64,000 nt of DNA. It comes from Methylobacterium nonmethylotrophicum. Its GTDB lineage: Bacteria > Pseudomonadota > Alphaproteobacteria > Rhizobiales > Beijerinckiaceae. A model generated the notes under the pieces. The model searched no databases. It had not been told where the DNA came from and saw only the letters and a program-made list of their open reading frames with translations. Numbering within the stretch: the first letter of the stretch is position 1; the number at the start of each line of letters is the position of its first letter. The position numbers were made by a program, and so were the translations under genes. Location: positions 62,001 to 126,000 of the forward strand of contig NZ_SRLB01000004.1 in NCBI RefSeq assembly GCF_004745635.1, read 5' to 3'. Shown in pieces: positions 25,887 to 35,199 of this stretch.

Positions 25887-26943
25887 GGCATGCCCACGAT
25901 CGTCGGACGAAGACGACGCCGGGCGGCTCCCAGCGCGCGATCGGCCCCGTCATAGCGGATGGCGCTTCCGCCCGGTAGAATGAGGTCGCGCCACGACGAG
26001 ACCCGGCTGTCGCGCCTCTCGGGGTCACGCGGCCGCTCCATCCGCATGGACCGGGCGCTCCGACCTGCGGGGCGGTCGAGCAAGGCCCGGGCCGGGCTCG
26101 AACCGGCACAGGTCTCGGCTCACGGAGTGCGGTCGGGGTTCATGACCGGGACCGGGCGGCGTGCCGCGGCCGGCGACGGCGGAGCTTCGCTCCGCACGCC
26201 TGCGCGACGCCGAAATCCGCATCGCGAGGCGATCAATCGGATTTCGGATGATGGCCCGGTCTCGCGGATGCCCGCCCCGTGACGGGCAGGACGGCAGGCC
26301 CGCTTCATTGCCGGCACCGGCAGAGGGATATGCGCAATTTTCTCCGTGTACAGCAACCGCGCGTTCATTCCCTAATACCCGCGCAGCGCATGATTTGGAC
26401 GCATCGAAACGGGTCTTCGGGCGTCTGGATGCATCGCGGGTGCCCGCCCCCTTGCGGGAGGCGGCGGGACGGACGTCCCGGCCGCACCGGCGCCGTCCCG
26501 GGCTCGTGGGGTGGCCGGCACCGTCATCCTGGAGAACGAGACGGCAGCTCATGATCACCGACCGAAGAGCCGCCATGCTGGTCGCCGCGGCCGCCTGCGT
26601 TGCAGCCGTGTCGTCGCCGATCCGGTCCGCGACCCGGCACGCGGCCTCTTCCGCCCTCACCGCGCCTTCGAATGCCTGGAATGAACGATCCGTCCCCGGC
26701 GATGCTCCCGGGACCCGTCACCGTCATGACTGACGCGGCCGCCATGGATCTCGCCATCCTGTCTTCGCGCCCGACCCCGCGTCGCGCATCCGGCGCCGTC
26801 GCGCCCCCGCGTGCCGCCCGCCTCGGCGGCACCGGCGATGTCGAACCCTGACCGCCGGCTCCCTGGTCCCCCGTCGGCGGGGCCGGCCGGCGCGTCGTCG
26901 CAAGGCTGATGTCACAAGGTTGCTGCTGCCCGGAGGCTGGCGC
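25887..26943. other. Noncoding region of about 1 kb before the exporter operon; two doubtful small frames
   Basis: No recognisable gene. A dispersed repeat copy lies at 26179-26223. From about 26320 to 26410 the DNA is relatively AT-rich and could hold a promoter. Two overlapping small frames were considered: 26551-26733 (60 residues, a signal-peptide-like start MLVAAAACVAAVSS) and 26681-26851 (56 residues, Pro/Ala-rich). Both lack a good ribosome site and a double-glycine leader, and they overlap in different frames, so neither is called. The first would matter if expressed, because it precedes a peptide-export operon. Confidence 0.4.
26179..26223 (-). repeat. Dispersed intergenic palindromic repeat, copy 2
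   Basis: Inverse-orientation partner of 7245-7289, about 39 of 45 bases the same. It carries the hairpin GCGGAGC-TTC-GCTCCGC (26179-26195); the loop bases differ between copies while the stem is kept, which suggests that structure is what is conserved. AAATCCGATTG follows near 26235-26246 on the same strand. Confidence 0.6.
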
Positions 26944-28260
26944 GTGCCCATTCGTTCGACCGGAGCGGATCTCTCGACGAATGCTCTCTTCCGGGCATCG
27001 GCCCTGGAGCGCATGGCGGCTCCGGACCGCCTCGACATGGCGGCCGCGATCGTCCGGCCGGCCTACTGGGCGCTGGTGCTGAGCTGCTGCGCCCTGGTGG
27101 TTGCAGCCGTGGTCGCCGGCATCCTGGTGCATCTGCCCGTCAAGGTTGCGGCGAACGGCATCCTGCTGGACGTCGCCGGGGTGAAGGAGGTCGCCGCCAC
27201 CGCCGCCGGCCAGATCCGGGCGCTCTCCGTCCGCACGGGCGACCGCGTGCGCGTCGGCGACGTGATCGCCACGATCGAGCAGCCCGACCTGAAGCAGGAC
27301 ATCGAGGCCGCCGCCGCGGAGCTCAAGGACGCGCGCGACCAGCTCGACAGGACGCTCGCCCTCCAGCGGCGCATCGCCGCCGAGCAGGAGGCGTTTCGCG
27401 CCCAGCAGCGCGACACCCTCACCCGGAGCGCCGGATTCTCCACCCAGAAGGTCGCCGCCCTGACGGAGCGGCTGCGCGACTTCGAGGGCCTCGCCGTCCG
27501 CGGCGTCATCACCCGGCAGCGCCTCCTCGACGCCCGCAACGAGGCGAACGCGGCGCAGGAGGAGCTGGCGAAGACGGGGAGCGGCCTCAAGCAGCTCGAC
27601 GTCGAGGCCAGTGCCCAGGCCGCCGAGCGCGAGCGCGAGCGCCTGTCCCTCGACCTGAAGGTCGCCTCGGCGGAGCGGAAGGTCGAGATGCTGCGCGAGC
27701 GCCTCGGCCGGGTGGACGTCGTCACGAGCCCCTATAACGGCGCCGTCGGCGAGCTGAAGGTGAATGGCGGCGAGCTGGTGGAGCGCGGCGCGGCCCTCGT
27801 CGCCATCGTGCCGGAGGGCCTGTCCAATCCCGGCGACGAGCCGGCCGCGCCGCTGATCGCGACCCTCTACGTCGACCCGGCCGACGGCAAGAAGGCGCGG
27901 CCCGGCATGGACGTCGAGATCATGCCCTCGACCGTCAAGCGCGAGGAATACGGCTTCATCCGCGGCAAGGTCGTGTACGTGTCGGACGTACCGGCGACGC
28001 AGGAAGGCATGCTGCGCACGCTCAAGAACCGGCAGCTCGTGCAGACGCTGGCCAATGGCGGCGCCCCGTTCGAGGTGCGCGCCACCCTCGAGCCCGATCC
28101 GGCCACCCGGTCCCGGCTGCGCTGGTCGACCTCCGCCGGACCGAACCTCCTCGTCAGCAGCGGCAGCCCCTGCCGGGCCGAGATCGTCACGCTCTCGGAG
28201 CCCGCCCTGCAGGTCCTGCTGCCGGCGAGCCGGGCGCTGTTCGGGTGGTCCGGCCGATGA
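26944..28260 (+). CDS. HlyD-family membrane-fusion protein of an NHLM-type bacteriocin exporter
   Basis: 438 residues from a GTG at 26944 with GGAGG seven bases upstream. The N-terminus LFRASALERMAAPDRLDMAAAIVRP followed by a membrane helix (about 43-65) is the hallmark of the NHLM bacteriocin-system secretion proteins. A lipoyl-like half (VAATAAGQIRALSVRTGDRVRVGDVIATIEQPD) leads into a long coiled coil (about 110-255), then the second lipoyl half (SPYNGAVGELKVNGGELVERG) and a beta-barrel with PGMDVEIMPSTV. It should bridge the two ABC proteins encoded next to an outer-membrane TolC-like channel, which is not in the window. Its stop overlaps the next start as ATGA. Confidence 0.87.
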   Translation: MPIRSTGADLSTNALFRASALERMAAPDRLDMAAAIVRPAYWALVLSCCALVVAAVVAGILVHLPVKVAANGILLDVAGVKEVAATAAGQIRALSVRTGDRVRVGDVIATIEQPDLKQDIEAAAAELKDARDQLDRTLALQRRIAAEQEAFRAQQRDTLTRSAGFSTQKVAALTERLRDFEGLAVRGVITRQRLLDARNEANAAQEELAKTGSGLKQLDVEASAQAAERERERLSLDLKVASAERKVEMLRERLGRVDVVTSPYNGAVGELKVNGGELVERGAALVAIVPEGLSNPGDEPAAPLIATLYVDPADGKKARPGMDVEIMPSTVKREEYGFIRGKVVYVSDVPATQEGMLRTLKNRQLVQTLANGGAPFEVRATLEPDPATRSRLRWSTSAGPNLLVSSGSPCRAEIVTLSEPALQVLLPASRALFGWSGR

Positions 28261-30458
28261 GCGCTGGACCGGCCGTCGCGCCGGCCGTTTCTCGTAAGCC
28301 GGCCATGTCCTGGCGTCCGCGCCGGCGCGTGCGCGTGCCGACCTTCCTGCAGCAGGAAGCCGCCGAGTGCGGCGCGGCCTGCCTGGCGATGATCCTGGCG
28401 GCGCATGGCCGCTGGCTCACCCTCGCCGAGACGCGCGAGCTGTGCGGGGTCGGCCGCGACGGGGTCCGGGCCTCGCGCATCCTGCGCGCGGCGCGCGCGC
28501 TCGGCCTGATCGCCCGGGGCCTGCGGGTCGAGCCCGGCGACCTCGCGACTCTGCCCACGCCCTTCGTCGCCTACTGGAACTTCAACCACTTCGTGGTCGT
28601 CGAGCGGTACCGGCCCGGCGGGCGCAGCGCCATCAACGACCCGGCCGTCGGACCGCGGCAGGTCGGGCGGCAGGAGTTCGAGGACGCCTTCACCGGCGTC
28701 GTGCTCACCTTCGAGCCCGGCCCGGGCTTCGTGCGGGAGGGCGCGCGCCCGAGCCTCGCGGCGCTCCTCGGCGAGCGCATGCGCGGGGGTCGGCGCGCCC
28801 TCGCCCTCGCGGGCCTCGCCGGGATCCTCCTGGTCGTGCCGGGCATCGTCGCGGCGGGGTTCACGCGGCTGTTCATCGACCGGGTGCTGGCCTCGCAGAC
28901 CCAGTCCTGGCTGATGCCGCTGATCGGGGCGCTCGCCGCCTTCGCGCTGCTGCGGGCGACGCTGACCTACCTCCAGCAGGTGACGCTGGCGCGCAGCCAG
29001 GCGGCCTTCTCGACCAGCATGGCGGTCGCCCAGATGTGGCGCCTCCTGCACCTGCGGCTCGGCTTCTTCGCGCAGCGCTTCGCCGGCGACATCGCCCACC
29101 GCTTCACCCTGATCGACCGGCTGAGCGGCATCGCCGCCGGCAGCCTCGTGCCGGCCGCGGTCGCCCTGGTCTCGGTGGGCGCCTATGGCGGCGCGCTCGT
29201 CGCCCTCGACGGCACCCTCGGGCTGCTGGCGGCGGCCGCGACCGCGCTGGTGCTGCTCATCACGGTCGCGGCCGGCCGGATCCTGGAGGATGTCGGGATG
29301 CGCCTCGTCAAGGACGAGTCGCGCTGGCAGGCCGCCACCATCCAGGGCGTCGCCGCCGCGGCGGACGTGAAGGCCGGCGGCACCGAGCGGCTCTTCCTGG
29401 CGCGCTGGATGGGCCACCATGCCAGGGTGATCGACGCCGACCAGCGCGCGCGCGTCCTCTCGCTGTGGCTCGGCCAGGCCGCGGCGCTGGTCATGGCGCT
29501 CGCGACCGTCGGCGTCCTGGTGGCCGGAGGGCGCCGGGTGATCGACGGCGCCACCACGATCGGCGTCCTCCTGGCGGTCCAGACGCTCCTTGCCAGCCTG
29601 TCCGGCCCGGTCCTCGCCCTCGTCGGGATCGGCGGCCAGCTGCAGCAGGTCCGCGGCATCGCCGAGCGCCTCGACGACGTCGCGCATTACGGGGCCGAGC
29701 CGGAGCCGGACGGGGAGCGCGGCGACGCGGCGGCGCTCGACCACGGCCTCGCGCTCGAATTGGACGGCGTCGCCTTCGGCTACGGGCCCCTCGACCCCCC
29801 CTTCGTGACGGACGTCACCTGGAGCCTCCCGGCGGGATCGCGGATCGCGCTCGTCGGCGCCAGCGGGTCGGGCAAGTCGACGGTCGGGCGATTGATGGTC
29901 GGGCTCATCGAGCCGCGGGCGGGCGAGGTCCGGCTCGGGGGCGCGCTCCTGCGGGACTGGCCGCGGGCCAGGCTGCGCAAGGCGATCGGCTATCTCGAGC
30001 AGGATCCGGGACTGTTCGCCGGCACGGTGCGCGACACCATCACCCTGTGGGACGCCTCGCTGCCGGAGGAGCGGATCCTGCGGGCGGCGCAGGATGCGGG
30101 CGCCCACGCCTTCATCGCCGGGCGGGAGGGAGGCTACGACGCCCGGGTGGGGGAGAGCGGCGCCAACCTCAGCGGCGGCGAGCGCCAGCGGCTCGCGCTC
30201 GCCCGCGCCCTGGCGGTGGATCCCCTGGTCCTCGTGCTCGACGAGGCGACGAGCGCCCTCGACGCCCCCGTCGAGGCCGAGATCATGGCGGCGATCCGGC
30301 GGAGGGGCTGCACCTGCGTGGTCATCACGCACCGCCTCGCCACCGTGCGGGACTGCGACGCGATCCTGGTGCTCGACCGGGGCCGCGTGGTGGAGACCGG
30401 GACCCACGACGCGCTGATCGCCCGCTCGGGCGCCTACCGGGCCCTGGTGCAGGCATGA
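28257..30458 (+). CDS. C39-peptidase ABC exporter (NHLM-type, double-glycine leader protease)
   Basis: 733 residues. The N-terminal C39 peptidase is complete: Gln32 and Cys38 in LQQEAAECGAACLAMILA, His111 in NFNHFVVVE and Asp128 in AINDPAVG. This enzyme cuts substrates after a Gly-Gly leader during export. Six membrane helices follow from about residue 181. The ATPase has Walker A GASGSGKST near 535, Q-loop GYLEQDPGLFAGTV, signature LSGGERQR, LDEATSALD and the switch His in ITHRLAT. An intact peptidase means a cleavable substrate should exist; the giant gene at 35732 encodes such a leader. The gene overlaps both neighbours by four bases. Confidence 0.9.
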   Translation: MSAGPAVAPAVSRKPAMSWRPRRRVRVPTFLQQEAAECGAACLAMILAAHGRWLTLAETRELCGVGRDGVRASRILRAARALGLIARGLRVEPGDLATLPTPFVAYWNFNHFVVVERYRPGGRSAINDPAVGPRQVGRQEFEDAFTGVVLTFEPGPGFVREGARPSLAALLGERMRGGRRALALAGLAGILLVVPGIVAAGFTRLFIDRVLASQTQSWLMPLIGALAAFALLRATLTYLQQVTLARSQAAFSTSMAVAQMWRLLHLRLGFFAQRFAGDIAHRFTLIDRLSGIAAGSLVPAAVALVSVGAYGGALVALDGTLGLLAAAATALVLLITVAAGRILEDVGMRLVKDESRWQAATIQGVAAAADVKAGGTERLFLARWMGHHARVIDADQRARVLSLWLGQAAALVMALATVGVLVAGGRRVIDGATTIGVLLAVQTLLASLSGPVLALVGIGGQLQQVRGIAERLDDVAHYGAEPEPDGERGDAAALDHGLALELDGVAFGYGPLDPPFVTDVTWSLPAGSRIALVGASGSGKSTVGRLMVGLIEPRAGEVRLGGALLRDWPRARLRKAIGYLEQDPGLFAGTVRDTITLWDASLPEERILRAAQDAGAHAFIAGREGGYDARVGESGANLSGGERQRLALARALAVDPLVLVLDEATSALDAPVEAEIMAAIRRRGCTCVVITHRLATVRDCDAILVLDRGRVVETGTHDALIARSGAYRALVQA

Positions 30459-33307
30459 GCACCGCGTTCGCCGTCATGCCCGCTCCCCCGCCGCCGGAGG
30501 CCGTGCGCCTCGGGACCGGCCAGGGGATTCCCCTGGCCGGGGCGCTCACGGTCGAGGACGGGTTCGTCGAGGTCTATGCCGGCTGCGGCGCCACCCGCCG
30601 CTTCCTGGCGGCCTTCGGCCGGGGATCGCTCCTGTTCGGCCCGCGGATCCCGGCCGGGCTGCGCCTCGTCGCGCCGGAGGGGGCCGGCCTCGCGCCGCTC
30701 TCCGAGGACGGCCTCTCGGCCGCCTGCCGCGATCCCGCCCGGCGGGCCGGCCTCGCGGCGGCGCTCGACGCCTTCGTGACCGCCCTGTCGGAGGGACTGG
30801 CCCGACAGGCCGGCCCGCGGCCCGAGGCGGCCGCGTGGGAGCCCGGGACGGAGGTGGCGACGGCCGCGGGATCGGCCGGCAGCGCGCTGCGGGGCGTCGT
30901 GTGGATCGCGCCGGCCTCCCCGGACGGCCTGCGCTTCCTGGACGCCGCGAGCCTCGGCCCGGCCCCCACTCCCCTGACGCCCGCGACGTGGATCCGGGCC
31001 GAGCGGGACGCCGCCGCGCGGGCGCTGCCGACCGCGGACCTCCTGGCGGGCGCCTGGCGCGACGCGCTCGACGGCCTGGCGGATCTGGCGGGCCGCGCGG
31101 TGCTCGCCCTGGCCGAGCGGCACCTGTCGGCCGAGGAGGCGCGACTCGACGCGCAGGAGCGCCTGACGGCGGACGACCTGGCCCGGGCCGGCCGGTCGTT
31201 CCTCGGCATCCTGGCCGCCGGTGGCGGGGGCGTCCTGGCGCCGGATTCCGGGTCCGACGCGGCGGACGATCTCGACCACGCCCTCGACGCGGTCGCCGGG
31301 CCGGGGCCGGCGCGGCCCCACGAGGTGTCGTCCCGCGGGGCGTTGCCGCTGGAGGCGCGGCTCGAGCGGCGCGGGCTCCTGGCCCGCTCGGTCACCCTGC
31401 GGGGCGCGTGGTGGCGGCGCGACCGCGGCCCGCTCCTCGGCTTCCTGGCGGGCGACGGCGCGCCCGTCGCGCTGCTGCCGGACCGGCGCGGGCGCTACCG
31501 GCTCCTGCGCCGGGGGGCGCCGGCGCGGCCGCTCGACGCCGGCACCGCCGCCGCGCTGCAGGCTCGGGCCTTCACGGTGACCGAGGCGCTGCCGGCCCAC
31601 CCGCTGCGGTGGCGCGACCTCGTCGGGGCGGGGCTCGGCCGGGTTCGGCCCGAGCTCGCGACGCTCGTCCTGGCGAGCCTCGCGGCGGCGCTCCTCGGCC
31701 TCCTGGTCCCGGTCGCGACCGGGATCATCGTCGACACCTTCATCCCGGACGGCCTCGCGGGCGAATTGCTGCTCCTCGGCCTCGCCCTCGCGCTCCTCAA
31801 CCTCGGCATCGCGCTCCTGAAGGCCGCCGCCGAGGGCGCCCGGCTGCGGATGGACGGACGCCTCGCCGCCTGGCTCCAGGCGGGGATCATGGACCGGGTG
31901 CTGCGCTTCCCCGCCCGCACCCTCACGGCCTTCGGCAGCGCCGACCTGACGAGCCGCCTGATGTCGATCGACCCGGTGCGCCGCTCGCTCACCGGCACCC
32001 TGGTGACGAGCCTGACTGGGGCGATCTACGCGGCCTGCTCGCTCGTCCTCCTGGTCGCCTACGCGCCGCTGGCGGCCGCCGTCGCGCTGGCCCTGCTCGC
32101 GGTGCTCCTCGGCGTCGCGTTCCTGGCCGGGCGGGCCCAGCTCGGCGCGCTGACCTCCGGCGAGGCGATGACGGCGAGCGTCACGGCGCTGACGCTCCAG
32201 ATCGTGCAGAGCGTCCCGGTCCTGCGGGCCTTCGGGGCGGAGCGCCGCGCCTTCGCGCTGTGGGGCCGCAACAGCGCCGTCCAGCGCGCCCGCGGCCTGC
32301 GCGCGCGGGTCGCCGCGATCCGGTTCGAGACCGTCCTGGCCGCCTATGACAGCCTGGCCCTGGCCCTCATGTTCGCGTTCCTGGCCTGGCGGATGGACGC
32401 GAAGGACCGGATGACCACCGGCGCCTTCATGGCGTTCATCCTCTCCTACCAGCAGTTCCTGGCCGCGACGCAGACGGTCGCGCGCGGGCTCGTGCAGTGG
32501 ATCCAGGCGGAGCCGACCCTCAAGCGGGCCCTGCCGCTGCTGGCGACCGTTCCCGAGGCGGCGGCCACCGCCCGTCCGCCCGCTCCCCCGGGCGGGCGGC
32601 TCGAACTGGCGGCCGTCACCTTCCGGTACGCGCCCGGCGGTCCGCCGCTCCTCGACCGCGTCTCGCTCAGCGTCGAGCCCGGCCGCTTCGTCGCCCTCAC
32701 GGGCCCGAGCGGCGCCGGCAAGTCGACGCTCCTCAACCTGATCCTCGGCTTCGAGCGGCCGGAGGCCGGCGCCGTCCTGATCGACGGGCGCGACATCGCC
32801 ACCCTCGACCTCGCGGCGATGCGGCGCGGGATCGGGGTCGTGCGCCAGAACGGACGCCTGCTCGCCGGCTCGATCTTCGAGAATCTCGTGGGCGCGAACG
32901 AGGGCGGGGTCGAGGAGGCGTGGCGCGCCGCAGAGCTGGCCGGGATCGCCGAGGAGATCCGCGCCCTGCCGCTGGGGCTGCACACCCTGGTGAACGAGGG
33001 CACCTCCACCCTGTCGGGCGGGCAGGTGCAGCGGCTGCTGCTCGCCCGGGCGCTGCTCGGGTCACCGAAGCTCCTGCTCCTCGACGAGGCGACGAGCGCC
33101 CTCGACACCGCTACGCAGGCCGTGATCACCGCCAACATCGAGCGGCTCGGCGTCAGCCGGCTGGTGGTCGCCCACCGGCTGAGCACGGTCCGGCACGCCG
33201 ACGTGATCCACTTCATGGAGGGCGGCCGGATCGTCGAATCCGGCCGCTTCGAGGACCTGATGGCCGCAGGAGGTGCGTTTGCCGCTTTCGCCCGCCGCGG
33301 CCTCTGA
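30455..33307 (+). CDS. Second NHLM-type ABC exporter with long N-terminal domain, no peptidase
   Basis: 950 residues. The first 390 or so are soluble, Ala/Arg-rich and end in two strands (LRGAWWRRDRGPLLGFLAGDGAPVALLPD) typical of the N-terminal part of NHLM ATP-binding proteins; no C39 catalytic residues are present. Membrane helices span about 395-690. The ATPase has Walker A GPSGAGKST, Q-loop IGVVRQNGRLLAGS, signature LSGGQVQR, LLDEATSALD and VAHRLST. It probably forms a heterodimer with the C39 exporter, as these gene pairs do in NHLM clusters. The next gene begins inside its last codons. Confidence 0.87.
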   Translation: MSTAFAVMPAPPPPEAVRLGTGQGIPLAGALTVEDGFVEVYAGCGATRRFLAAFGRGSLLFGPRIPAGLRLVAPEGAGLAPLSEDGLSAACRDPARRAGLAAALDAFVTALSEGLARQAGPRPEAAAWEPGTEVATAAGSAGSALRGVVWIAPASPDGLRFLDAASLGPAPTPLTPATWIRAERDAAARALPTADLLAGAWRDALDGLADLAGRAVLALAERHLSAEEARLDAQERLTADDLARAGRSFLGILAAGGGGVLAPDSGSDAADDLDHALDAVAGPGPARPHEVSSRGALPLEARLERRGLLARSVTLRGAWWRRDRGPLLGFLAGDGAPVALLPDRRGRYRLLRRGAPARPLDAGTAAALQARAFTVTEALPAHPLRWRDLVGAGLGRVRPELATLVLASLAAALLGLLVPVATGIIVDTFIPDGLAGELLLLGLALALLNLGIALLKAAAEGARLRMDGRLAAWLQAGIMDRVLRFPARTLTAFGSADLTSRLMSIDPVRRSLTGTLVTSLTGAIYAACSLVLLVAYAPLAAAVALALLAVLLGVAFLAGRAQLGALTSGEAMTASVTALTLQIVQSVPVLRAFGAERRAFALWGRNSAVQRARGLRARVAAIRFETVLAAYDSLALALMFAFLAWRMDAKDRMTTGAFMAFILSYQQFLAATQTVARGLVQWIQAEPTLKRALPLLATVPEAAATARPPAPPGGRLELAAVTFRYAPGGPPLLDRVSLSVEPGRFVALTGPSGAGKSTLLNLILGFERPEAGAVLIDGRDIATLDLAAMRRGIGVVRQNGRLLAGSIFENLVGANEGGVEEAWRAAELAGIAEEIRALPLGLHTLVNEGTSTLSGGQVQRLLLARALLGSPKLLLLDEATSALDTATQAVITANIERLGVSRLVVAHRLSTVRHADVIHFMEGGRIVESGRFEDLMAAGGAFAAFARRGL

Positions 33308-35135
33308 GCCGCCCCGACCCGGCGCTCCCGCGCCCGCCGCCCCGACCGCTGAGGCCCCCGCCGCCGACGCGCCGGCCCGGGCCTCCCCGGCAGCGCGCAA
33401 CCTTCGCAACCTGCGCGCGGTGCGGCTGTGGAGCGGGCTCGTCGTCTTCGGCTACGTCGCCTGCCATCTCCTCAACCACGCCCTCGGCAACGTCTCGCTC
33501 GGGACGATGGAGGCGGCCCTGTCCGGGCTGGTGCAGGTGTGGCGCAACCCCGCGGTCAGCACCGTCCTGTACGGCGCGATCCTGGCCCATCTCGCCCTCG
33601 GGCTCGTCGCGCTCTACCAGCGCCGCATGTTCCGCCTCCGGCGCATGGAGGTGCCGCAGCTCCTCATCGGGCTCCTGCTCCCGGTCATGCTGGTCAACCA
33701 CGTCGTGGTGACGCGGATCGACTTCGCCCTCTACGGCACCGACAAGCGCTACGTCCAGGAGCTGCACCAGTTCTGGGTCAACAGCCCGGCCCAGGGGCTC
33801 AACCAGGGTGTCGTCCTGGTCCTGGCCTGGGTGCACGGCTGCATCGGCCTGTTCCTCTGGCTGCGGCTGAAGCGCTGGTTCCGGCCGGCGGCGCCGGTGC
33901 TGCTCGCCCTCGCGGTGCTGGTCCCGACGCTGGCGCTCCTCGGCTTCTACCAGTCCGGGCGCGTCGTGGCCGGGCTGGCGGCCCGGCCCGAGTGGCAGGA
34001 CCAGAACCTGACCTCGGCCGAGCTCGGCACCCTCGCCGAGCGCGCGAGCCTCGAGCAGCTCCGCAACGGGCTCCTGGCCGCCTATACGGCGATGATCGGC
34101 GCCGTGCTGCTCGCCCGGCTCTGGCGCGACCGCCGGGAGCGGCGGGGCGGCGTGGTGCGGCTCACCTATCCCGACCGGAGGACGATCACGGTCCCGCGGG
34201 GCCTCAGCCTCCTGGAGGCGAGCACGCTCTACGAGGTCCCGCATGCCGGCGTCTGCGGCGGGCGGGGCCGCTGCGGGACCTGCCGGGTCTCAGTGCTGAG
34301 CGGGGCCGAGGCCCTGCCGGAGCCCGACGCGACCGAGCGGGCGATCCTCCAGCGCATCGGGGCGTCCCGCACCCCGCGGATCCGGATCGGCTGCCAGGTC
34401 CGGCCCTGCGCGGACGTGACCCTCGTCCCGATCGTCCCGCCGGGCGCCGGCACGGACTACGCGTATGGGGGGCGGCGGGTGCGCGCCGGCCGGCGGCACT
34501 ACGTCGTGTGCCTGTTTGTGGAGCTGCGCGACGTCGCCGAGGAGGAGGCGGAGGCGCGGGGCGCCGACCTGCTGTTCACGAGCAACCGCTTCCTGGACGC
34601 GGCGATCGAGGCGGTGACCGGGGCCGGCGGCGCGTTCAACCGCTTCTCGGGCAGCGGGATGCTGGCCCTGTTCGGGCTCGACGGGGGCGATCCGGCCCGG
34701 AGCTGCCGGCAGGCGCTGCACGCGGCCGCGATGATCGGGGTCGCTATCGAGCACATGGCCCGCCTGCTCGGCGGGGCGCCGGTCGGCTTCGTGGTCGGGA
34801 TCCAGGACGGGGTGGTGACGCTCGGCGACCTCGGCCACGGGGACGAGGTCGCCTTCACGGCCGTCGGGGCCGCCGTGCGGGACGCCGCCGACCTCTGCCA
34901 GGTGGCCCGCCGCGAGGGCGCGCAGGTCGTCGTCACCGAGAGCGTCTGCCAGCGCGCGGAGGTGCCGCCCGGTGCGCTCCCGTCCGGCGAGGTGACCCTG
35001 CCCGGGACGGGCCGGCCGCTCCGGGCCTGCGTCGTTCCGGACGCCCACGGCGTGTTCGGCGCCCTCGATGCCATCGCGGATGCCTCCACGGCGGAGGCGA
35101 ACCGGCTGCAGGGCGCACGCCTGCAGCCGGCCTGA
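33279..35135 (+). CDS. Membrane ferredoxin-cyclase fusion (CyaC-like) with degenerate class III cyclase domain
   Basis: 618 residues from a TTG at 33279 (AGGAGG five bases upstream; a GTG at 33273 overlaps that site). Pro/Ala linker, then six hydrophobic helices (about 52-282) with candidate haem His63, 67, 104, 141 and 186, resembling the fumarate-reductase-like anchor of Sinorhizobium CyaC. A [2Fe-2S] ferredoxin domain follows with Cys326, 332, 335 and 372 all present. The cyclase domain (about 405-590) keeps the fold pattern, but its expected metal Asp residues are Glu415 and Ser459, and the transition-state Asn/Arg pair is Arg534/Asp538. It is therefore probably not an active cyclase. Overlap with the exporter gene links it to that system. 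Confidence 0.8.
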   Translation: MPLSPAAASEPPRPGAPAPAAPTAEAPAADAPARASPAARNLRNLRAVRLWSGLVVFGYVACHLLNHALGNVSLGTMEAALSGLVQVWRNPAVSTVLYGAILAHLALGLVALYQRRMFRLRRMEVPQLLIGLLLPVMLVNHVVVTRIDFALYGTDKRYVQELHQFWVNSPAQGLNQGVVLVLAWVHGCIGLFLWLRLKRWFRPAAPVLLALAVLVPTLALLGFYQSGRVVAGLAARPEWQDQNLTSAELGTLAERASLEQLRNGLLAAYTAMIGAVLLARLWRDRRERRGGVVRLTYPDRRTITVPRGLSLLEASTLYEVPHAGVCGGRGRCGTCRVSVLSGAEALPEPDATERAILQRIGASRTPRIRIGCQVRPCADVTLVPIVPPGAGTDYAYGGRRVRAGRRHYVVCLFVELRDVAEEEAEARGADLLFTSNRFLDAAIEAVTGAGGAFNRFSGSGMLALFGLDGGDPARSCRQALHAAAMIGVAIEHMARLLGGAPVGFVVGIQDGVVTLGDLGHGDEVAFTAVGAAVRDAADLCQVARREGAQVVVTESVCQRAEVPPGALPSGEVTLPGTGRPLRACVVPDAHGVFGALDAIADASTAEANRLQGARLQPA

Positions 35136-35199
35136 CCCCAGCCGTCCGACGATCGTCCCCGGGCCGCGGCGCCCGACCAGCCGAGAGAGGTGAGCGACC

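Noticed and set aside
26551..26851. Two overlapping small frames upstream of the exporter operon as possible bacteriocin precursors
   Set aside because: No double-glycine leader at a sensible place, no good ribosome sites, and mutual overlap; kept only as a note in the gap entry.
30434..32983. Long minus-strand frame opposite the second ABC exporter gene
   Set aside because: Shadow of the exporter gene; repetitive Arg/Glu/Gly-rich translation without motifs.
33279..35135. Active adenylate cyclase
   Set aside because: The residues needed for metal binding and catalysis are replaced, so I describe it as degenerate.
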